Source: JALZKA01 sp963753385
GTDB lineage: Bacteria; Actinomycetota; Thermoleophilia; Solirubrobacterales; 70-9
Direction of reading: 5' to 3'
Length of the DNA: 64,000 nucleotides
NCBI GenBank assembly: GCA_963753385.1
Contig: CAVWCC010000008.1
Span: 806,001-870,000, forward strand
The notes beneath the pieces were generated by a model, which saw only the letters and a program-made list of their open reading frames with translations, searched no databases and had not been told where the DNA came from. The number at the start of each line of letters is the position of its first letter. Position 1 is the first letter of the stretch. Position numbers and translations under genes: made by a program. Positions 59,502 through 64,000 of this stretch are shown piece after piece.

Positions 59502-59525
59502 CCGCGCGCGCGTTTCGCGCGGTTT
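59502..59525 (+). terminator. GC-rich hairpin after infB
   Basis: CCGCGCG (59502-59508) pairs with CGCGCGG (59516-59522) around a 7-base loop, followed by TTT. A weak terminator; it also lies before the GACAAT -10-like box at 59533. Confidence 0.4.
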
Positions 59526-59545
59526 CGCCTGCGACAATCCGCTTA

Positions 59546-59848
59546 ATGGCAAGCGCGGACGTCGTCGAGCGGATCGACCGGATCGAGCGCCGTTGGGAGC
59601 AGGAGCGCGAGCGCTGGATGCAGCGTGACGTTGACATGAAGACCTTCATCGACGCGATCACGGAGCGCCACGTCAAGATCACCCAGGAGGCGATTGGGGC
59701 ACTCCAGCTCCTCCAGGGGGAGATCGAGGACCAACGTCGCGCCATGCAGATGGAGATGGCCGATCAACGCGATGCGCTGCGTGCGCACACCCAGGCGCTG
59801 CTCAGACTTCTCGACGAGCGCTTCGGCCCCGATCCCCCTCAGGGCTGA
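59546..59848 (+). CDS. Small coiled-coil protein
   Basis: ATG 59546, 100 residues, highly charged with heptad pattern: VERIDRIERRWEQERERWMQ and LLQGEIEDQRRAMQMEMADQ. No signal. Unknown family; small proteins of this type are common beside infB in related genomes (inference). A GACAAT box and the hairpin upstream suggest its own start of transcription. 9 bases separate it from the DUF503 gene. Confidence 0.6.
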   Translation: MASADVVERIDRIERRWEQERERWMQRDVDMKTFIDAITERHVKITQEAIGALQLLQGEIEDQRRAMQMEMADQRDALRAHTQALLRLLDERFGPDPPQG

Positions 59849-59857
59849 AGCGCACCC

Positions 59858-60157
59858 GTGCGCCCCTTCGTCTGCCTGATCGAGGCCCGTCTGCACTTCG
59901 GCGAGTCGCAGGACCTCAAGGGCAAGCGCAAGCACCTGAAGTCGCTCAAGGAGGGGCTGCGCCAGCGCTTCGGTGCCGCGGTCGCCGAGACCGAGGGCCA
60001 CGACACCTGGCAGCGCTCGACCCTGGTGATCGCCCTGGTCGGCGACGGCGCCGTCGGTGACCGGGCCGACGAGGTCCAGCGGTTCATCGAGTCACGCTGC
60101 CCGGACGGCTGCGTGTTCGACCGTACGCTGCAGACACTCGACGACATTCGGGAGTGA
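59858..60157 (+). CDS. DUF503/YlxP-like protein
   Basis: GTG 59858, 99 residues: PFVCLIEARLHFGESQDLKG and KRKHLKSLKEGLRQRFGAAV, typical of DUF503, then AVAETEGHDTWQRSTLVIAL. Members occur in the nusA-infB-rbfA neighbourhood and are thought to be RNA- or ribosome-related; biochemical role not known to me. Intact. 45 bases upstream of the lipoprotein gene. Confidence 0.85.
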   Translation: MRPFVCLIEARLHFGESQDLKGKRKHLKSLKEGLRQRFGAAVAETEGHDTWQRSTLVIALVGDGAVGDRADEVQRFIESRCPDGCVFDRTLQTLDDIRE

Positions 60158-60222
60158 GAGCCCTCCGCCTGGCGTGTGATCAATTCGGCGCCGGCACGTA
60201 GTTGGGCTGGAGAATCGATGTG

Positions 60223-61056
60223 ATGGGACCCTCGCCTCGCGCGCGAAACGGGCTCGGGGCCGCGGCAGCGGTTTGCGTGGCCCTGCTGCCCGGGTGTCTC
60301 GGCTCGGACGACGACGGGCCGGCCAAGTCCGTCCCGGAACGCGTGGACTCGACCGCGCGCTACGAGGGCGAGCGCGCGGCGGTCGCTTCGATCCTCGAGC
60401 GCTGGGAGGAAACCGTTCTCGCCGACGACGCCGGGCTCGCATGTCGCGATGTCTTCGCCGTCGAGGAGAACCGTGGCTATGACACCGACAACGGCGGCGT
60501 ACGCTTCTGCGAGCGCGACGATGCGAACTCGCCCGCGGCGATCATCGCGGCGGCGGGCGGCGAGGACGCGTACGACCTGGTCGTCGAGGCAATCGTCCTC
60601 GATCGCCGGGCCGGAGGCGACCTGAGCGCGAAGGCCCGAATCACGGCCGGACGAACCCGTGAGGTCGTCTCGTTGCGCAACTCCGACCAGGGCGGTTGGA
60701 GGATCACGTCGCGGACGTTCCCGGAGGCCTGGGGAAGGTCGCGGCAGGACGACTGCAGGCTCGCCGTGGAACTCCAGGCCAGCCTCGTCGGGCCGCCGCG
60801 CGGTGCCGACAACCCCCGCGAGGCGGCGCTCGACGGCGTCTTCGCCGAGCAGGCCCGTCGTGTCCTGAGGCACGGAGGGTCGTTCGAAATCGCTCAGATC
60901 AGCTACCGCCCGGACTACACGCACCTATATGCGCTGCAGAGTCCGGAGGGACAGCTCCTGAGCGCGTATCCGGTCGGAGTCTGGGGCCCGCGCTCATACG
61001 ACGCCTCGAGCAAGTACTTCTGCCAGGACGGCAGACTCACCGGGATCATCGCCTAG
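60223..61056 (+). CDS. Putative lipoprotein
   Basis: ATG 60223, 277 residues. Signal sequence LGAAAAVCVALLPGC with lipobox LLPGC, then GSDDDG and a conserved-looking globular part (RYEGERAAVASILERWEETV, ARITAGRTREVVSLRNSDQG, GRSRQDDCRLAVELQASLVG). Cysteines appear in pairs, perhaps disulfides outside the cell. No family recognised. It lies between DUF503 and rbfA but could have its own promoter. Confidence 0.7.
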   Translation: MGPSPRARNGLGAAAAVCVALLPGCLGSDDDGPAKSVPERVDSTARYEGERAAVASILERWEETVLADDAGLACRDVFAVEENRGYDTDNGGVRFCERDDANSPAAIIAAAGGEDAYDLVVEAIVLDRRAGGDLSAKARITAGRTREVVSLRNSDQGGWRITSRTFPEAWGRSRQDDCRLAVELQASLVGPPRGADNPREAALDGVFAEQARRVLRHGGSFEIAQISYRPDYTHLYALQSPEGQLLSAYPVGVWGPRSYDASSKYFCQDGRLTGIIA

Positions 61057-61112
61057 CCGCCGCACGGGATCGCCCACGTGGGGCGCAGGCACGCGGTTAT
61101 GCTCAGTTGACC

Positions 61113-61445
61113 ATGGCCACCGAGCGCATGAGGCGTGTCAACGAGGTCATGCGAGAGGTGATCGGGGACTCGATCTCGAGCGAGCTCGAGGACCCGCGCA
61201 TCGGATTCGTGACCGTGACGGCAGTAGAGACAAGCCCCGACCTGCGCTCCGCGCGGGTCTACGTCAGCGTGCTCGGCGACGAGGCGGCGCGTGAGTCGAC
61301 GCTCAAGGCGCTCGCGTCCGCTCACGGCGTCCTGCAGTCGGCCATCGCCCGCGAGACGCGCATGAAGCGGACCCCGACGCTCACGTTCCGCTACGACGAC
61401 ACGCCGGAGCGCGGCCAGCGCCTGACAAGGCTGCTGGAGGAGTGA
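61113..61445 (+). CDS. rbfA: Ribosome-binding factor A
   Basis: ATG 61113, 110 residues, intact. RMRRVNEVMREVIGDSISSE, DPRIGFVTVTAVETSPDLRS and ARVYVSVLGDEA form the KH-like fold, followed by RETRMKRTPTLTFRYDD. Binds 30S ribosomal subunits during maturation. nrnA overlaps its stop by 4 bases (GTGA). Confidence 0.94.
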   Translation: MATERMRRVNEVMREVIGDSISSELEDPRIGFVTVTAVETSPDLRSARVYVSVLGDEAARESTLKALASAHGVLQSAIARETRMKRTPTLTFRYDDTPERGQRLTRLLEE

Positions 61446-62443
61446 GCGCCTCGCTCCCAACCACCGCTACCGATCTCGAACGCGTCGTAGCGGAGATTCG
61501 AGACGGCGACCGGTTCCTCCTGACGACGCACGAGGGGCCGGACGGTGATGCCCTCGGCTCGCTCCTCGCGCTGCACCAGTTGCTCGGGCAGCTGGGCAAG
61601 GACTCGGTGATGTTCCTGGCGGCGAAGGAGTTCCCACTGCCGCTCGAGTACCGCTTCCTGCCGCTGACCGACGTGTTCCACGAGGCGCCGGCCGACGTCG
61701 AGGACCGGACGCTGGTCTTTCTCGACTGCGGGAACATCGACCGGATGCCGGTCGATTTCCTCCAGCGCGACGGCACCCACATCCTCAACATCGACCACCA
61801 CCACGACAACACGCTGTTCGGGACCGTCAACCTGGTCGACACCGAGGCCTCGTGCACGGCCGAGATCATCTGGCGACTCGCGAAGCTGCTCGACCTGCGC
61901 GTCACCCGCGAGATCGCGACCGCCCTCTACGTCGGCCTCGTCACCGACACCGGCAAGTTCATGTACGAGAACACGGATCCCGACTCGCATCGCATGGCTG
62001 CCGAGCTGATCGAGGCCGGGGTGAACGTCGACGAGATCTACCGGCGGCTGTATGAGCGGGTGCCGATCGAGAAGGCGAAGCTCGTCGCCCGCGCGATCGA
62101 GAAGATCGAGCGCTTCGACGACGGTCGCCTTGCCCTCACCTACATCTCGCGTGAGGACTATGCGGCGACGGGAGCCTCGGATCTGCTCACCGAGGGCATC
62201 ATCGACCACGTGCGCGCGCTCGAGGGCACGGTCGTGGCCGGCGTCGTGCGGGACAAGACCGACGGCGGCAGGACTGCGCGCAAGGTCAGCCTGCGCTCCT
62301 CCGACGGCGCGGTGGACGTTTCTGCGATCGCGAGGGAGCAGGGGGGAGGCGGCCACATGCGCGCCGCCGGCTTCGGTACCGACCTCGAATACCACGTGCT
62401 CGTCGAGTTCCTGCGCGAGCAGGTCGCCAAGCAGCTTGGCTGA
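61442..62443 (+). CDS. nrnA: DHH-family oligoribonuclease/PAP phosphatase
   Basis: GTG 61442, 333 residues. Active-site motifs FLLTTHEGPDGDALGSLLAL (DxD), TLVFLDCGN (D), HILNIDHHHDNTLFG (the DHH), and the C-terminal DHHA1 segment with GGGGHMRAAGFGT. Degrades short RNAs and removes the 3'-phosphate of PAP, the by-product of PAPS-using sulfotransferases. That makes a link to the five sulfotransferases upstream, although nrnA is usual in this operon. TTG start of truB overlaps its end. Confidence 0.92.
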   Translation: MSASLPTTATDLERVVAEIRDGDRFLLTTHEGPDGDALGSLLALHQLLGQLGKDSVMFLAAKEFPLPLEYRFLPLTDVFHEAPADVEDRTLVFLDCGNIDRMPVDFLQRDGTHILNIDHHHDNTLFGTVNLVDTEASCTAEIIWRLAKLLDLRVTREIATALYVGLVTDTGKFMYENTDPDSHRMAAELIEAGVNVDEIYRRLYERVPIEKAKLVARAIEKIERFDDGRLALTYISREDYAATGASDLLTEGIIDHVRALEGTVVAGVVRDKTDGGRTARKVSLRSSDGAVDVSAIAREQGGGGHMRAAGFGTDLEYHVLVEFLREQVAKQLG

Positions 62444-63077
62444 TCCGGGCGTCCTCCTGGTGGACAAGCCGGCGGGAGTCACCTCGCATGACGTCGTCGC
62501 GCGCGTCAAGCGCGAGCGGGAGGTCAAGACCGGCCACGCGGGCACGCTCGACCCCTTCGCCACGGGCCTCCTCATCGTCCTCCTCGAGCGCGAGGCGACC
62601 CGGGAGCAGGCGCGGTTCATGGCCCTCCCGAAGACCTATCGGACGATCGCCCGGTTCGGAGCGGTCTCGACGACAGGCGACCCCGAGGGGGAGATCACCG
62701 AGACCGGCGTCGTACCCGAGGGGCCGCTCGAGCTGCCGACCGGCGAGGTCCACCAACGCCCCCCGGCGTACTCGGCGGTGAAGGTCGGTGGCGTGCGCGC
62801 CTACAAGCGGGCGCGGCGCGGCGAGGACGTCGAGATGCCGCCCCGCCAGGTCACCGTCCACCGGTTCGAGGAGCTCTGGCGCGAGGGTGACCGGGCCGAG
62901 TACGAGATCGAGTGCGCGTCCGGAACGTACGTGCGGAGCCTGATCGCCGACCTCGGCGATGCCTACTGTCTCGAGCTTCGCCGGCTCGCGATCGGCCCGT
63001 TCTCGGTCGACGAGGCGGGCAAGCTCCCGATCCCGCTCCCGGACGCGCTTGCGCGGGTCCAGGCTACGACTGCCTAG
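62436..63077 (+). CDS. truB: tRNA pseudouridine(55) synthase, short form
   Basis: TTG 62436, overlapping nrnA by 8 bases. 213 residues against ~300 usual. GVLLVDKPAGVTSHDVVARV, HAGTLDPFATGLLIVLL (catalytic Asp39), KTYRTIARFGAVSTTGDPEG and IECASGTYVRSLIADLGDAY are all present. The thumb loop between GDPEGE and RPPAYSAVK is about 15 residues shorter, and the C-terminal PUA-like domain is missing. Makes pseudouridine 55 in the T-loop. The short form is seen elsewhere in this class (inference). Confidence 0.9.
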   Translation: MADPGVLLVDKPAGVTSHDVVARVKREREVKTGHAGTLDPFATGLLIVLLEREATREQARFMALPKTYRTIARFGAVSTTGDPEGEITETGVVPEGPLELPTGEVHQRPPAYSAVKVGGVRAYKRARRGEDVEMPPRQVTVHRFEELWREGDRAEYEIECASGTYVRSLIADLGDAYCLELRRLAIGPFSVDEAGKLPIPLPDALARVQATTA

Positions 63078-63089
63078 AGTTCGCGGCCG

Positions 63090-63977
63090 ATGACGATCGA
63101 GGTGACGCAGCTCCCCGACGCGAAGCCGCGCCCGCGGCGAGTCGCGATCGGAACCTTCGACGGCGTCCACGTCGGTCACCGCAAGGTGATCGAGGGGGCC
63201 GACACGGTGCTGACCTTCGAGCCCCACCCGGTCAAGGTGATCGCCCCGGAGGCGGCGCCGAAGCTGATCATGCCCTTCGCCGCGAAGCGCGACGTCATCG
63301 ACGGCCTCGGCGTCTCAGAGCTCGTCGTGATCCCGTTCGACCGCGAGTTCTCGAAGCGGACCGCCGACGAGTTCATCGAGCACGTCCTGAACGAGCAGCT
63401 CGGCGCCACCCATGTCTCGGTCGGCGAGAACTTCCGCTTCGGCGCCAAGGCGGCCGGCGACCACCGCATGCTCGCCGCGCGGGACGAATTCGAGACCCGG
63501 GTCGTGCCGCTGGTCGAGGTCGATGGCGAGACCGTCTCCTCGAGCCGGATCCGAGCATTGATCGAGGTGGGTGATGTCGAGACGGCGATGCGATGCCTCG
63601 GCGCGCCGTTCCTCTATGAGGGAACCGTCGTCGAGGGCGACAAGCGCGGCCGCGAGCTCGGCTTCCCGACCGCCAACCTGGTGCCCGCCGACGACCTGGT
63701 TCATCCGGGCCACGGCGTCTATGCGGGCTTCGCGAACGGCCGCCCGGCGGCGATCCACGTCGGCGTCAGGCCGATGTTCGAGACCGGCCGCGGGCTGCTG
63801 ATCGAGCCATACCTGATCGATTGGGAAGGCGATCTCTACGGCCAGACCCTCCGGGTCGCGTTCATCGCCCGCCTGCGCGGCGAGAAGCGCTTCCCGTCGG
63901 TCGAGGAGCTGATCGCGGCCATCAAGCAGGACGTCGAAGACGCCCGGGGGATAACCGCGAACTTCCGCGGCCCTTAG
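63090..63977 (+). CDS. ribF: Bifunctional riboflavin kinase/FAD synthetase
   Basis: ATG 63090, 295 residues, intact. FAD synthetase half: RVAIGTFDGVHVGHRKVIEG (nucleotidyl HxGH), LTFEPHPVKVIAPEAAPKLI, VSSSRIRALIEVGDVETAMR. Kinase half: FLYEGTVVEGDKRGRELGFP with the conserved TAN of FPTANLVP and GVYAGFANGRPAAIHVGVRP, then IEPYLIDWEGDLYGQTLRVA. Produces FMN and FAD, cofactors used by PyrD and PyrK. Ends 23 bases before the window edge; no gene start is seen after it. Confidence 0.94.
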   Translation: MTIEVTQLPDAKPRPRRVAIGTFDGVHVGHRKVIEGADTVLTFEPHPVKVIAPEAAPKLIMPFAAKRDVIDGLGVSELVVIPFDREFSKRTADEFIEHVLNEQLGATHVSVGENFRFGAKAAGDHRMLAARDEFETRVVPLVEVDGETVSSSRIRALIEVGDVETAMRCLGAPFLYEGTVVEGDKRGRELGFPTANLVPADDLVHPGHGVYAGFANGRPAAIHVGVRPMFETGRGLLIEPYLIDWEGDLYGQTLRVAFIARLRGEKRFPSVEELIAAIKQDVEDARGITANFRGP

Positions 63978-64000
63978 CCCACCCTGACAGGAGCTTGCTC

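Noticed and set aside
63978..64000. Start of another gene at the right edge
   Set aside because: An AGGAG-like sequence is present but no start codon with an open frame can be judged in the few bases left.

Overview
The window is about 70% GC and uses GTG and TTG starts freely. Gene content and order (pyrR-pyrB-pyrC-carA-carB-pyrK-pyrD, actinobacterial mihF-gmk-rpoZ-coaBC, rimP-nusA-infB-rbfA-nrnA-truB-ribF, SARP regulators) point to a high-GC actinobacterium, most likely class Thermoleophilia (Solirubrobacterales-like). The lineage is inferred from gene order and protein style, not from a marker-gene tree.

1-25 kb is a surface-polysaccharide locus. It holds glycosyltransferases, a Wzy-type polymerase/ligase, a flippase, two chain-length/BY-kinase genes, five sulfotransferases (four of one family), a CDP-glucose-type nucleotidyltransferase, a 3,5-epimerase, a SAF-domain oxidoreductase, a second sugar nucleotidyltransferase and three SDR sugar enzymes. 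It also holds two tandem secreted TIM-barrel-like paralogues and a secreted PQQ-type sugar dehydrogenase with duplicated LamG domains. The two kinase genes carry near-identical 0.86-kb direct repeats that bracket a 7-kb module of sulfotransferases, transferases and flippase. The product is probably a sulfated, deoxysugar-containing exopolysaccharide.

25-31 kb is a regulatory island. A PAS-SARP regulator heads the minus-strand sugar operon. Divergent from it lie a sigma-70-type factor, a 60-residue LuxR-type HTH protein, a DegT-like protein whose expected PLP lysine is arginine, and a second PAS-SARP. Both PAS domains share a CC-x3-C...C motif. An 11-bp-periodic array of CTAAC-like heptads lies in the divergent intergenic region.

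31-42 kb is mixed: alpha/beta hydrolase, a MerR-controlled polytopic membrane protein, zinc metallopeptidase, LysM-VanY peptidase, tRNA-Arg(CCG), a group-I-intron-type PD-(D/E)XK protein converging on a shortened ECF sigma gene, a LysR-HTH/esterase fusion, a methyltransferase and RNase Z.

42-51.6 kb is the pyrimidine operon, opened by a PyrR-binding element, with short 7-bp tandem repeats in carB and between pyrK and pyrD. PyrK and PyrD read as one open frame. 51.6-64 kb is housekeeping: mihF, gmk, rpoZ, coaBC, dtd, then rimP-nusA-infB (behind a promoter and intrinsic terminator), rbfA, nrnA, truB and ribF.

Many genes in 1-22.9 kb and 41.5-50 kb are split by single-base frameshifts, nearly all of which read as +1 insertions. 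Genes in 22.9-41 kb and 50-64 kb are mostly intact. This looks like regional consensus error rather than decay, so coordinates for broken genes are given as the whole span from start to stop. No stretch over 300 bases lacks a gene.
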